A stretch of DNA of 64,000 nt from Humulus lupulus. Lineage: Eukaryota; Streptophyta; Magnoliopsida; Rosales; Cannabaceae. Location: NCBI RefSeq assembly GCF_963169125.1, contig NC_084802.1, positions 35,161,607-35,225,606 of the forward strand, in the 5' to 3' direction. Below, piece after piece: positions 1 through 11,686 of the stretch; within the stretch, counting starts at the first letter, position 1, and each line of letters opens with the position of its first letter. The notes beneath the pieces were generated by a model. It made no database searches. It was not told where the DNA came from and saw only the letters and a program-made list of their open reading frames with translations. The position numbers and the translations under genes were made by a program.

Positions 1-929
1 ATATATCAAGAAGAGATCAAATGCCGATGATTGGTATTTCGGAAGTTGAGCTATTTGACGTATGGGGGATAGACTTTATGGGACCTTCCCCATCATCGTA
101 TAATATTGAATATATTTTGCTTGCGGTAGATTATGTATCTAAATGGGTAGAACCCGCAGCAACGCCTACTTGTGATGGGAAGGAAGTACTTAAATTCCTT
201 CATAAAAATATCTTTACTCGATTTAGCACCCCCCCAGAGCAATTATTAGTGATCGGGGAAGTCATTTTTGCAACAAGTGGTTCACTGCTCTTTGTGCTCG
301 CTATGGTGTTCATCATCGAAAGGCGTTATTCTATCACCCAATTGCTAATGGCCAAGCTGAAGTGTCGAATAGGGAAATAAAAGGTATCTTGGAAAAGACA
401 GTAAATACTTCGAGGTAGGATTGGTCAAAGAAGCTCAATGATTCACTGTGGGCGTATCGCACTGCATTCAAAACTCTGATTGGTATGTCACCCTATCGAT
501 TGGTGTTTGGAAAGGCTTGTCATTTACTGGTGGAATTGGAGCATAGAGCTTATTGGGCTGTGAAAAAGTTAAATGTTGATCTCTTCATGGGGGGGGGGGG
601 GGGGGGGGCAGAATAGGCTTATGGAGTTAAATGAGCTCGAAGAATTCTGAAATGAAGCTTATGAGAATGCGAAGATCTATAAGGAGAAGTCGAAGGCTTT
701 TCATGATAAGCGAATATTGAGGAAGGATTTTCAACTAGGGGATAAAGTCTTGCTATTTAATTCCAGACTTAAACTTTTTCCTGGTAAATTGAAGTCGCGA
801 TGGTCAGGACCGTACACGGTAGTTGTATCACTTCCTTATGGAACAGTGCAAGTTCATAGTGAAAAGACGGGACATTTTAAGGTGAATGGTCAGAGATTGA
901 AGCATTACTTGGAGGGTCTGGTGGAAAAA
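1..929 (+). pseudogene. Athila-like Ty3/gypsy integrase remnant
   Basis: Three blocks of an LTR-retrotransposon integrase can be read on the + strand. Positions 21-240 encode the start of the catalytic core ([11 protein letters not shown], then [11 protein letters not shown]). About 365-590 encode the later core ([25 protein letters not shown]). About 620-925 encode the C-terminal domain ([30 protein letters not shown]). The residues around the second catalytic Asp are lost to a frameshift near 230-350. Further stops lie near 412 and 648, and a 20-base G run interrupts the frame. The motif style fits the Athila group of Ty3/gypsy elements. This assignment is family knowledge and not a search result. 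The upstream part of the element is outside the window. It is non-functional. Confidence 0.85.
589..608. repeat. 20-base G homopolymer
   Basis: Twenty consecutive G lie inside the integrase remnant and break its frame. The flanks read as integrase on both sides, so the run expanded or inserted there. Homopolymers of this length are also prone to assembly error, so its exact length is doubtful. Confidence 0.9.
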
Positions 930-2325
930 TGCAGATCCGTGGTCGGGCAAAAACTTGATCTCTTAAAAATTAGCACGCAAGTATACGTGGTCCAATCAAG
1001 TAATATACGATAAGTAAAGTGTCGATCCCACGAAGACTGATATTAATTACCAATAATTAACCTCTAATTCTAATTTATTTAAATAATAATTTCATAATTA
1101 TGAATAAAATAATTATTAATAAAACTATTAAGCACTAGAGAAATTCAGAGATAAAAATTTGATTTAATTCAATGGATATAAAAGTTAGGGCTTTAGTTTC
1201 ATCAACCATCCACTTATGATTTCTAACCAATTCTCGATATTTCTTAATTCTATTGTGATAGCAGATTACAATTATATATTATAGTCTTGCTAGAATCTAT
1301 AATTCTCTACAATATATTATTTCATACATCTTTGTGGTAAATCAACATATTGCAGGCTTTAAACACATAATCCATAAACTACATAATTCATAGAAGTACT
1401 TTCGTCTAATATAAAATTGTGATTATCTACCTATAGCATAATTAGCCTTCTCTTTTCAGAGCATAGGTTAAAATCATATAAACATGTAAATGATGATCAA
1501 ATATTCACAAGCATTAAGCATAAGATAAATAATCCACAGCAGAAGAAAGAAATTTAGGAAAATTGCATTAAGAAATCAAAAGCTTCAAGAAGAATCCACT
1601 AACACCCTAATAACAAGATTAGTTCAAAACAAACATAATGGAATCAATTAAATTAAATATAAACATAAACTCAAGAATAGAGAAATAAAGAAGAGATCAA
1701 GAAATCAAACTCTCAGATCTTCAATGTTCTCCCAAGTCTCTAATAATTTTCTCCACACCAAAAATTAATCAAAAATCCCTAATTAACTTTTAAAAACGTA
1801 TTTAAATAGAAACCCTAAAATATTTTTTTCCAAGTAAATAACGATCTTTCCCTTCTAATAGCCACGAAACATATACACGCGCCGCAGCCCTAGCATTTAA
1901 GCGCCGCGACGCGCCTCTCTCAGTTTGCACACCAAGCTCCCTGACTTCAGCAAGTGCCGCGGCCCTTCCCTCATGCACCGCGGCCCTTGAAAATCCCAGA
2001 AAATGGCCACCTCTGCTTTTTCCTTGCGTTGCAGCTCTTCATGTAAGCGTCGCAACCCTTCATATTGACCCCAAAAACTTATTCCAAAACTCCAAAACGA
2101 ACAATTCTCTCTGCAAATTAATCCTTAACTATCTTCTTGTCAACTTTTAGCGTAAATTTCCCAAATTGTGTTGATTTTTCCTTCAATTTCCCAACTTCAT
2201 GTTTCCGTATTCTATTTCCTGCAAACATACCAAAACAAGCATAATACCGCATACACATTCCACCAAAATGACTCAAACTTACCCTAAACACATGTTAAAA
2301 ACTTTGCTAAAAAACTGACTCATCA
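930..2325 (-). repeat. Probable LTR, minus-oriented
   Basis: This non-coding block runs from a TG (930) to a CA (2325). Outside its right edge, on the minus strand, lies a polypurine tract (AAGTTTGGGGGAATT, 2340-2326), as expected just before a 3' LTR. Its left part, read on minus, has the layout of an R/U5 end and resembles the end of the LTR at 29177-30542 in general pattern. A GC-rich stretch with CCGCGG words lies at about 1875-2050. The left edge is a guess, since no second copy or target-site duplication was found. The + strand integrase ends at its left edge, so the two belong to different insertions or to a rearrangement. Confidence 0.45.
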
Positions 2326-2340
2326 AATTCCCCCAAACTT
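2326..2340 (-). other. Polypurine tract-like sequence (one of three)
   Basis: On the minus strand this reads AAGTTTGGGGGAATT, next to the TG of the candidate LTR. Two more tracts with AAGTTTGGGG lie on the same strand at 2922-2910 and 3687-3676, in the spacer between the minus-strand ORF and the LTR. Such tracts prime plus-strand DNA synthesis in LTR elements. Here that role is inferred from sequence and position only. Confidence 0.45.
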
Positions 2341-3786
2341 GACTTTTACTCGTCCTCGAGGAAACCAAAACGAACAACTCAACTAATGACAAAAACAAAA
2401 CACACACATATGAATCAAGCCAACAACAATACTAAGCCTCAAGCTATGACAAACAACTCACTTATATAATCTTCAAGGAACTCAACTTTTAATCCAGAAT
2501 TTCAGTTGAAACATTTATTCCATTCAATTAAACAACAAAAATAACAGCTCTCAAAATCATGATTAACAAATAATATGTAATTGAATTCATTTATGCTCAC
2601 TAAATTTCCACTTTAATCCAACAACCAAATAATATCCCATAAGCTTGCTACACTTGCTAATCTCCACTAATGTAGACAAAACATGCTCAGAAATCAATAG
2701 GTCTTTTCAAGCTTATAATTGAATGGCTTAGGCAAAGGTGGATGAGAAAGCCATTTAAGCTCAAAATGTACCAAGAACACTAACCAACCAATTCAACCTT
2801 TAATACAAATCACAAGCCCAACCCCAAAGTTCCCAATATCTTATCATTTCGAGAGAAATTGCATAATAATAAAAAAAATTCTTTCTTTTCTTTCATGTAT
2901 AACATCACACTCCCCCAAACTTATTCCTTGATAATACAATTTGGACTGTAATGTTTTCTCATCATTGTATATTCTTTTTTTTTCTTTTCTTTTCTTTTTT
3001 TTTTCTCTCTCAAAATATATTTTCTTCATTGTTGACACAACTTGTCATACATAACCTCCCATTACAAATCAACCACAATTACTTCCAAATTATCATTCCT
3101 ATACTAATGGTACATTCAAGGGAAAGGAAAATAATAATTTGATTCTCAGGTTATAATGTTAAAGCAAAATGTCAATCAATAATAAAAAAAAAAAATCAAT
3201 TTAGGCTCAAAAATGGGTAACTAAGGATTTAATACATCAAGGTTGGCTCGAAAGGCTCAAACAGTCCAAAAAAATTGCCTAAATCATTTTTCTAAGCATG
3301 CATGATCTAGGATTTCACCTCAAAAAGCAAGCAAGCAAGTTCTAGGATAACCCAATTTCAATCTTCCCTTCCTATTTTAAACTTAGCAAGCATAAATTTT
3401 ATTCAATCACATAAAATTTATCAAAATCATGATTAAGCTCTCAATTATTTAAGTGTTTAAGAAAAATATAACAAAATATTCAACCAAGCACACATATTTT
3501 TTTTCAGTTTTATTCCCATTCAATTTACACAACTCATCATTCAATCATATTATCATTGGCTAATCATTTTCAACTTGATTCAACTGACACCCTAAACAAA
3601 ACACAACTAACATAACTTAGACATAATCAACACAGAACAAGATAACACAGACACGACAAACAACAATAAATCTCTTTCCCCAAACTTAACTTAAAAATTG
3701 TCCCCAATGTTTGTTTGTTTTTTTCTTTTTTCTTAAAAAAAATAAAATAAAACAAAAGTGAAGAAAAAGAGACTTACCATAAACAT
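2341..3786. other. AT-rich spacer
   Basis: No coding sequence is supported here. The stretch is AT-rich with poly-A and poly-T runs (for example near 2975-3005 and 3181-3192) and the two additional polypurine-like tracts noted above. It lies downstream of the minus-strand ORF and upstream of the candidate LTR in minus orientation. It is best read as internal non-coding DNA of that element. Confidence 0.6.
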
Positions 3787-5064
3787 TCAAAATGGTGGAG
3801 GCGGCGGCGGTTGATACGGAAAAAATTGAGATGGTAGTGGAAATGGAGCTACGTCTTCATTGTTTCGAATGGACCACCGATTTACCAACGCATTGAGCTG
3901 GTCCACGTGAGCAATTTGATACTCACTTTGCTGCACCAAATACTGATGCATATGCTAATTTTGAGCAATTTGATAATTGTTCTGTTGAACCAAATAGTGG
4001 AATTGATTATGCATCATCTGCATATATGGATCAAAAGTATCAGCTGCAGGTTGAACAGGCGGCTGTACAACTGTTACCTCAAGCGTAGGCTCATCAGGAA
4101 GAGTACCCTCTAAGTCTGCTTCATTATCCTCATCTTCAACATCATTTATTCGTTGTCTTTTATCAGTGGCACGCGGTCGAGGTGGTGGTGCTTCTAAGGA
4201 CGGTGGTTCATAATTAAGCACTCTATTTTGAGAAATTGCCGACATAGGCTTTCGAACTACATCACTTCCAAACATAACAACTCCATATGTACGACATAAA
4301 TTAGTGATTAACGAGCCATGTCCTAATCCTACCGTAGTGGTCAACATACTAATATCTTTCATACTTTTTCTAATAATGCGGCCTACATCAATAGTCATTC
4401 CAGTCATAATGGCGTACACCCATAACAACCTCTCCTTATTGATATCCGACATGTGAGTAGTCGGCATTAGCCGTGCACTCACAAAATGCACCCAATCATG
4501 AGCCACATGATTCAATTGATAACGCCAAAGGTATTTTGGAACACCACCAGCAACAGTAAAACGAGCTCCTGATATACTTAAAGTTTCAACCACCTCTACC
4601 CAATTAATATCATCCCCATGAGCCCATTGATGATACTCATCCTCCTCTTGTTCATACGTTGGCATGTTGTACAATACAGCAATAGTATCTATACCGACAG
4701 GAACTTGGACACCCCTCACAAATACTTCCGTATTTCTCATCTCCACATAATTGGCATAAAATTCTAAAACCACCGAAAAATTTGCATGACTTACATCCTC
4801 GGCAGCAAACATGGCCCAACCCCTTCGTTGAATTTCTCCACGAATATCTTCATAAGTAGAAATTTCACAAGGTGTTTCAGTATACTCAAAACCTCGCTCA
4901 CTTATCACCTTCCTCTTACGTATCCTTTTGTACCTATCAAAAGCTGCTTTACTAACAAATTTTGTAGCATCATATTCTGGTGGTTGTTCAGGTTCCTTAG
5001 AGAAAGATGGCCTATTTGTGTTCCTAGAGGATGATTCCCTATAAGGATTTCTTTTAGGCCCCAT
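3787..5064 (-). pseudogene. Putative plant transposon protein (PF20167-type) ORF with one stop
   Basis: An ORF of 369 codons starts at ATG 5064 (MGPKRNPYRES) and meets TAG at 3957-3955. The same frame then continues to TGA at 3789-3787, giving about 425 codons if that single stop is discounted. The central part (EIQRRGWAMFAAEDV, VVLEFYANYVEMR, VQVPVGIDTIAVLYNMP, WVHFVSARLMPTTHMSDI) has the style of the plant-specific 'putative plant transposon protein' family found in many LTR elements. The role of that family is unknown. The C-terminus has an acidic stretch, then a duplicated block (YLVQQNNYQIAQ and YLVQQSEYQIAH), then a proline-rich tail. It runs opposite to the integrase at 1-929 and has its own TATA box about 600 bp upstream. 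It could be an antisense accessory ORF of the left element or the sense ORF of a minus-oriented element. The data do not decide. Confidence 0.7.
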
Positions 5065-5660
5065 AATATTCCACTAAAATTTTGACAGCACCTCCCCTGT
5101 ATTTCAATATTCCCCAAAACTTCCCAATGGCTTTTCAAAGAATTCTAAAAACAATTCACTACAATGCTTCACAATTCCCACAATAATCTCAAAACAATAA
5201 TCCCTTCACAATGTCTTCAATATAATGAAGTCACCCAAAAGAACTTCAAATATTTGGAGAAACACTTACTTGACTATGATATACTCCTCTTGAACCCTTC
5301 AATTGCACCAAGTAATCATGAAATCACCACTTGAACTCCAATGGATAGAATTTGAAAAATAAGGATTTGAAGATTTTTTTGGGAATTAGGGATTTCAATA
5401 ACAAAATAGGAAATGGGAAGAGAAAAAATGTTTGGAGGAATATATATATGGATTCAAGGTGTAATAGGGAATTTGAGAAAAAAAATTCTGGGTAAAGGAG
5501 AGGAAAGCTAGAGAGAAATTTTTTCAAAATTTTCAAAATGGAGAGAAATGACAAAAATGGAAGAGGGAAAACCCTCTTAAGGCTTCGGACTCCACACGTG
5601 CCGCGGCGCACTCCTTGAAAGAAATACACACATATAAAGCTCACCACAATTCACTGCACA

Positions 5661-5667
5661 TTTTATA
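5661..5667 (-). promoter_or_regulatory. TATA box upstream of the 5064 ORF
   Basis: The minus strand reads GGGTATAAAATG here, a good plant TATA box about 600 bp upstream of the ATG at 5064. The implied leader (about 5635-5065) contains a CCGCGG-bearing GC patch near 5600. Promoter activity is inferred from sequence only. Confidence 0.5.
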
Positions 5668-5670
5668 CCC

Positions 5671-7370
5671 CTTTTCTCACCCCACCCTTCCCCACATTTA
5701 TATAATGTTGTAACAACCAAACTTACCCCTGCTAACAATCTACCCATTCCACTAATGACATTAGCATGATAGTTTTAACTCAATCTAACTCTTAATTCAA
5801 TTCAATTAAAGTAAGTTATACATCTTTTAAAACTAAGTTGCAAAGCAAAAAAGTGTTCAAATTGCTAAATTTCCCTGTTTTACTATGCTACAAAGTGTTT
5901 GATGTTAATTTATATATATATATATATGTGTGTGTGTTCAATTTAAAAACAAAACACAAATTAAGCATGCCTTTTCCATATTGTGCCTACTTGCTTTAAT
6001 AAAAAAATACAAATTAAGAAAATAAAATAAACATACAAAACAAAACTAAGTATACAAAAATCTATAGAAAATCAGACAACATATCCCCTAATTTACTAGC
6101 CTAGCCATTTGTCACAATCAACACCAACAAATCAAACAAATCAATTAACACACAGATTTTCATTCATATATCATTGCAGCACACAAAATTCTCAGAACCT
6201 ACTTCACTAAGACATGCAAGTTTTCAACCTTCCGTTATCACCGCAACACACATAATTCCCAGAACCTACTTACGGATGAATATCTAAGATATTCAAACTC
6301 CACTAAAGTTATACAATTATTCAAAATTGTAAAAGATTGAATTTTTTTTTTAAAATAAATCAAATACAACATACCCCTTGCAATTATCTACCAATCCAAT
6401 GCTTTAAGACCATCAAAATTTTAACCTAAACATTATTATCAATATTATAAAAAAAGAAAAAAGGTCGGATGTTGACATTTAATCTTAAAAAGTTCACATA
6501 AGTATAATTTAAATAATAAATCATGTTAATTCCTAGAGAGCTTAAACCATGTGTTTCAAACCACTAAATCTTTATATTTTTAAATGAATCACTAAAAAAA
6601 TTTATAAATCATAAACATATTATTTTATAATTATTAAATAATTAGTAATAAATATATATAATCCTACAATCTTTAAAATTCTCTAATCTTTTCTTTAATC
6701 TTATTCCATGGATTCTATTTACTTTTTCTCTAATATTTACTCTTTGACCCTTTTTCATCAACCCAACAATGAAAATTATAGTTAGAAATTTCTACAAGTA
6801 TGTGTTTTGATGGTAACTTTTCAAAAGCTAGCTACCATTATCATTTTTTTGTTAACTAATGTCATATTTTAATGAGAAATAAAACTAAAATCAAACACCC
6901 TTTTTTTCCAATAAAAAGATATTTTTCAACGCTATCGACAACAAAAATAACTCAAAGTGTAACAATAAAGATTGTAATTAGTTCAAAAAAAAAAAAAACA
7001 AAGAAATATCCTCAATCAATTACTATCTATTATAAGAATAAAGATTTAAAGAATGTGTTTCTAATATACCTATATATATTACATATAATTACTCTAATTT
7101 TCAGATTTTTAGTAATAGAAACTTAACAATTTAGCCAAAAAAATTATGTAACATAGCAAACTCAAATAATATTCTTACCCACTCAATATTAGAAAATAAG
7201 AGACTTCATTTTGAAATTAGGAGATTCAAATTTATCTAAACCCTAAACACATACACAAACTAATGAATAATTAAAAGAAAATAATTCAATAATTAAATAA
7301 TTAAAAGAATTATTTATCAAATAAATTGAAGCAAAAAAAAAATATGCTATTAACCTCACTGCTTCTCACC
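5671..7370. other. AT-rich intergenic DNA, nothing recognised
   Basis: No gene, LTR pair or structured RNA could be supported. There is a TA/TG microsatellite at about 5913-5938 and many A/T runs. Short ORFs are present but have the composition of chance reading frames in AT-rich DNA. Confidence 0.7.
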
Positions 7371-7525
7371 CACCCACAGCCGAGATGACGAGAACCCACG
7401 TTGGAGTAGAGGAAGACAAGCGCCACCACCGCCGGAGAAGAGAACCCAGCTACCGAGAACCCAAATGGAGAGAACCCAGCTGCCAAGGAACCACCCAGGG
7501 GTGCCGAGTACGCAACTGCCACCGT

Positions 7526-7591
7526 CCTTCTCCCCACCCACGAAACCAAGCAGCCACCTTCCTTCTCCCCACCCACGAAACCAAGCAGCCA
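7526..7591. repeat. Two copies of a 35-bp tandem repeat in a GC-rich patch
   Basis: The 31-base block beginning CCTTCTCCCCACCC occurs at 7526-7556 and again at 7561-7591, a period of 35 bp. It sits in a GC-rich island (about 7375-7690) in otherwise AT-rich DNA. Short ORFs cross the island on both strands. None shows a recognisable domain, and I do not call a gene. Confidence 0.75.
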
Positions 7592-7794
7592 TCGTCGGCG
7601 TCACCGTCGGCTAGCCGTCTCTAACCCCAAGCACCATCGACTTCACCGTGGCTGTCGTCACCCCTTGGTTTCAAACCCTAGCCGAGACCCTATCTTCTCT
7701 CTTCTCTTCTTTGTGGGCTGAAAGTGATGAATCCCTAACTCTAAAACCCCCAATTCGAAAATGACCAGAATATTTATCAATTTTTACTTAAAAG

Positions 7795-8052
7795 TTTTTA
7801 GGGCTCACTTTGAGAGCCCTTAATACCCTTTTAGGACACCCAAAGTGAGCCCTTAAAAGTCACCACGCTTAAATTTTTAATTTCAGATTTTTTTGGACTC
7901 ACATATTTTTTAGGACACTCATTGCAAGTCCTAAAATGTATTTTTTAAGGACTCTCATTAAGAGCCCTAAAAACTTCAGAGACATTTTTTAGGACTTACA
8001 TTTAGGTGTGTGTCCTAAAAATGTCACCCGTAAAGAGTATTTTGTAATAGTG
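7795..8052 (-). mobile_element. CACTA-like terminus with subterminal repeats
   Basis: The right end, read on the minus strand, begins CACTATTACAAAATACTC, as in plant CACTA (En/Spm-type) transposons and derived MITEs. The 250 bp inside it is filled with short repeats in both orientations built on TTAGGAC and on AGAGCCCT/AGGGCTC, typical of subterminal transposase-binding arrays. I could not find the matching left terminus or a clear 3-bp target-site duplication. Only this end is claimed. Confidence 0.45.
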
Positions 8053-8066
8053 TGACTCTGATACCA
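8053..8066 (-). other. tRNA-iMet-type primer-binding site
   Basis: On the minus strand TGGTATCAGAGTCA lies two bases from the end of the LTR at 8069-8430. TGGTATCAGAG is the common plant LTR-element primer-binding site complementary to the 3' end of initiator methionine tRNA. The CACTA-like end begins immediately beyond it. Confidence 0.7.
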
Positions 8067-8068
8067 GT

Positions 8069-8430
8069 TGTTATACAATGCTATCGACACACACACAGAC
8101 CAGAAACTAAGAACACAAGCCTTCAAGAACACACACGCACACACACAAATCTGTCAAGACCATTCTATGTACGTGGTTCAGAAGGATTTCTCCAACCTAC
8201 ATCTACGGGCAAACCAACTCTCTTTGATCTTTATTGTTCTGATGGTGATTACAAAGTAAGCTAGCTATGTTACAAATGATTACAAGCCTATTTATAGCCA
8301 TAGAAACAGAATATAAGTAACTTAGCTATTAAACATAACAGCTGTATACCAGGGCCCTATAAGATAGCCAAATAGACTATACAACAATCATATTACATTA
8401 GCAATCAACACATCACGGTAACTTATAACA
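8069..8430 (-). mobile_element. Short LTR (362 bp), minus-oriented
   Basis: The block starts TGTTATA (8069) and ends TATAACA (8430), a perfect 7-bp terminal inverted repeat, and is followed on the minus strand by a PBS. It is therefore the 5' LTR of a minus-oriented element, by size perhaps Ty1/copia. No internal coding region or second LTR copy is visible in the window, so the body has been lost or replaced. Confidence 0.65.
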
Positions 8431-10340
8431 CATTTGGGTTAGGTTAAGTACCCTCCAATAATAGCGACATATCAAATATATGCCAGACAGTTTATTCTCT
8501 TCTCAATTATTTATTTCATTTCCATCCATATAGTGATTATATATGTAAATAATATATATATATATATAAATATTTTTTACATTGATCATCGTTGGTAAGA
8601 CCCTATATGATATATATATATATATATATATCATTATGGCTCATTGCATTAATTTTGTCTGCATGTAACTTTGGGCAACGTAAGTTATCACTATGATTTC
8701 AAATTTTCTTGAAATTATACCCGATGGATTCAATTTACATCCTTATCTTCTAGCTCGGCACATGAATTTCTTTTTTAATACATTTTTACTTGCGTAATAA
8801 ATGATAAATGTAACATGGATTCTGTCATGAGCAATATGTTTAAAGTTATTAGCTAGATAATGTGCCACTGTCTCCTGCTGCATGCATGCACTTTATATCT
8901 ATCTATAAATGTATATATATATATATATATATATATAATCGAACTGTATACTCATACTCATCCTTTAATAACTTCAAGAATAATCCAAGAAAAATAATAA
9001 CAAATAATTTTAAATAAATAATGAAAAGATTCAATTACCAAGTATGTCAGCTTGATCAGATCGAATAATTAACTAGCTAGAATATACACTTGATCACTAT
9101 CGTTCAGAATTCTCTGGATGGATCGATTTAAGCCTAAGAATTTTATCCAAGTACCAACAATATATTTATAGAGAGATAAGCTGAACGTGATCACCGAACA
9201 GGCATGCAATTATTATTATTATTAATTTTTTTTTGTATGAATTGGTATAACAATTTGTACTCATTAAATGTAGCCCTTCGCGAACTGAAGGGTTAAGTCT
9301 CATGAAGGGTTATTATATGAAGAGCCAAACTAAGTAACCGTATATATGATCTATTTTATTTTTTATCTTAAAGTCAAGGGCGCCAGTACAGGTTACTTTC
9401 TGGAAAGAGTAATATTCAGCCGTTGATATAATAAAAGAAAATCTATGGTCCTGTAATAATTGAGAGCAATTAAGAGAAGCTACCAAAACAAGTAAAAAAG
9501 AATAATCATGCATAATTACAACTCATACATTTCCATTTATAACTAGCTAGTTTAATATATATATACTTTATATAATATTTTTATTATTATTTATATGTGG
9601 AAGGTGATTTAATTTAATTACATAAGTTTTTTTTCCAAAGAACCAACTTTCTTTTTTTATCAAGAACTTCCAAGAACAAACTTAGATGTTCATTTTATAT
9701 ATTTCAATACAAAAAACAATATATAATAAAAATTCCAATAAATGAAGAAACAAAATGTTTGTGAAAATTTGGAACTTTACAAAAAATACATATGTTAATG
9801 TAAAGTTCACTATCCTAGCCTAAAAAAGGAACAAATTGCTTCCATTGACAGGTGTTCTCCCTCAACAATAATTTATGTTCACAAAAGCAAAATCATTGGC
9901 CGAAAACTGGATCGAAAAACATATAATTTTTTTTTTGTTTTTTTTTTGAAAGGAGAAAAACATATAATTTAAGCCTATTTTTTTTTACTAAAATAAATAT
10001 ATAAATATGAAATTCTTATTTATACCAAAAGTAACAATTATAAATTAATTATAACATAAAAATATTCCAGGAACTTTTCTGCAAACTTATTAATTACCAC
10101 AAAAAAAAAATAACTACTTGTGGAAAAATAAAATTAACTTTTTCGCATTAAAATATAACGAACTTTAATACATGTATGTACAGATACATTAACTTGTTCA
10201 GGTCACGTGATCGGACTAAAAAAACACTTTAAGAAAGAATATGCAATTACCAAGAGTCTAGAATACAACATATCTTATCTAAAGACACTTGTTACCCATA
10301 TATATATATATATACACAAATTAATTCATCGTCTTTTCTT
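8431..10340. other. AT-rich DNA downstream of nitrate reductase
   Basis: No gene is supported. There are several (TA)n microsatellites (about 8555-8570, 8609-8632, 8916-8937 and 10299-10314) and many A/T runs. The right part is the 3' flank of the nitrate reductase gene. I could not place a polyadenylation site with confidence. Confidence 0.65.
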
Positions 10341-10362
10341 CTCTCTCTCTCTCTCTCTCTCT
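10341..10362. repeat. (CT)11 / (AG)11 microsatellite at the stop codon
   Basis: Twenty-two bases of perfect CT repeat on + are AG repeat on the coding strand of nitrate reductase. The stop codon TAG (10363-10361) overlaps the first AG, so the 3' UTR begins inside the microsatellite. Confidence 0.95.
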
Positions 10363-11686
10363 AAAAGATCAACAATGCATCCTTATCATAATTCATCTTC
10401 TCCAGATTAGGCTGCACAGCAAACTGGATCATAGGAGGGGGCCCACAAGTCAATGCCAGCGTGTCACTGGACCCTTCAGGAATGTGCTCCCTCAGGATAC
10501 CCTCCGTGATGAAGCCCGTACTGTATTCCCACCCTTCCTTAGCACTCTCGACCACATACCACACTTTGAACCTGTCACACTTTCGGGCCCAACTGTCCAG
10601 TTCCTCTTTCAGCAGTATATCGTCCTCCGTCCGGTTCGCATAAACGACAAACATCTCAGTGTCGTCTTCTGGGTCCTTAAGGATGGCCTGGACCACCTGA
10701 TAAATTGGCGTGATCCCGGTCCCACCGGCCAGCATGGCAAGCTTCTTAGCAAACTTGGGTTTGCCATGGACTGAAAACTGACCTCGGCCCAAATACTCAA
10801 TGTGGCCCAGTGGGCCTTTCACGTCCAACATCGCGCCCACACTCAAGGAGTCCAAATACTGAGACATCATCCCACCGTTGGGGAATCTAGGATGAACATT
10901 CTTGAAGTAGACCTTCACCACGAGCTCGAAGAAGCCCACTTCGTCGACGGAGCTGGTCGGGGTATAGGCTCTCATGCAGAGCTTCTCATCAATGGTGGCA
11001 CATAAAAAGATGTGCTTCCCAACCGGTAGGCCCAATACCTGGTCCTCAGAAGGAAGAGCGAACTTGAAAACTCTCACGTCATGGGAGATAGATGTCTTTT
11101 CGACGAGTTTGCATGGGATTTTCTCCCTAGGTACCAATGCCACGGCACGTGTCATCATTGTCGGCGCCTCTTTGATAGGCGCCAAGTGGGAGAGTGCATT
11201 AGACGAGCCATGGACCGAGTTGTTCGGCGACGAGCCATCGGAAGCATAACCGGACGTGATAAGTTCGCCGATACGGTAGTCCTCCAGCATTTTCTTGGCC
11301 TTATCGGAGTGGATGGCCTCGAACTCCTCCGTACAGTCTGTACCTGCGTTGATGAGAATGCTGTCTGCGCCACCGGGGTGATCTTTGACAAAGCGTGTGC
11401 AGTCGTAGATGTGGCCATGGACAATGATCCAGCACGATTGGGCTGAGTTGTGCTTCTTAACCTCGGATAAGGAGTAGGTCTTTGAAGCGGTGTTCATGAA
11501 TGGTGATGACACACTCTTTTTCAGTGTGGCGTTTGTTTCGGTAGACTCCAAATGGCGCTCTTTGGCCATCCACCCACCCGATTGGTTTCCGGGTTGGGTC
11601 GGGTGCTCAAATACAATTCCAATTTCACCTTTGTGGGGCTTGCACACACTGGTTTTCACTCGGAACCAGCAGTTGTTCATCATTCC
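10361..11686 (-). CDS. NIA: NIA exon 4 (residues 464-904)
   Basis: The last exon begins [10 protein letters not shown] after acceptor CCGCAG. It carries the end of the dimer domain, hinge 1, cytochrome b5, hinge 2, the FAD and NADH domains and the C-terminus KDALLIF, ending at TAG 10363-10361. The upstream in-frame ATG at 11701 lies in the 581-bp intron. Confidence 0.95.
   Translation of the reverse strand, partial: GMMNNCWFRVKTSVCKPHKGEIGIVFEHPTQPGNQSGGWMAKERHLESTETNATLKKSVSSPFMNTASKTYSLSEVKKHNSAQSCWIIVHGHIYDCTRFVKDHPGGADSILINAGTDCTEEFEAIHSDKAKKMLEDYRIGELITSGYASDGSSPNNSVHGSSNALSHLAPIKEAPTMMTRAVALVPREKIPCKLVEKTSISHDVRVFKFALPSEDQVLGLPVGKHIFLCATIDEKLCMRAYTPTSSVDEVGFFELVVKVYFKNVHPRFPNGGMMSQYLDSLSVGAMLDVKGPLGHIEYLGRGQFSVHGKPKFAKKLAMLAGGTGITPIYQVVQAILKDPEDDTEMFVVYANRTEDDILLKEELDSWARKCDRFKVWYVVESAKEGWEYSTGFITEGILREHIPEGSSDTLALTCGPPPMIQFAVQPNLEKMNYDKDALLIF

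Noticed and set aside
2951..3142. Small ORF in the poly-T region near 3 kb and the overlapping minus ORF at 2844-3038
   Set aside because: Low-complexity Phe/Lys runs from poly-T/poly-A. Not a gene.
5324..5647. Minus ORF of 107 codons upstream of the 5064 gene
   Set aside because: Phe/Leu/Ser-rich chance frame in the leader between the TATA box and the ATG, with no recognisable features.
7310..7624. Overlapping ORFs on both strands in a GC-rich patch
   Set aside because: The frames follow a simple 35-bp repeat and biased composition. No recognisable domain is present.
8053..8066. tRNA gene fragment near the TGGTATCAGAG motif (also at 24284)
   Set aside because: Only the primer-binding complement is present, next to LTR ends. 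There is no cloverleaf sequence.
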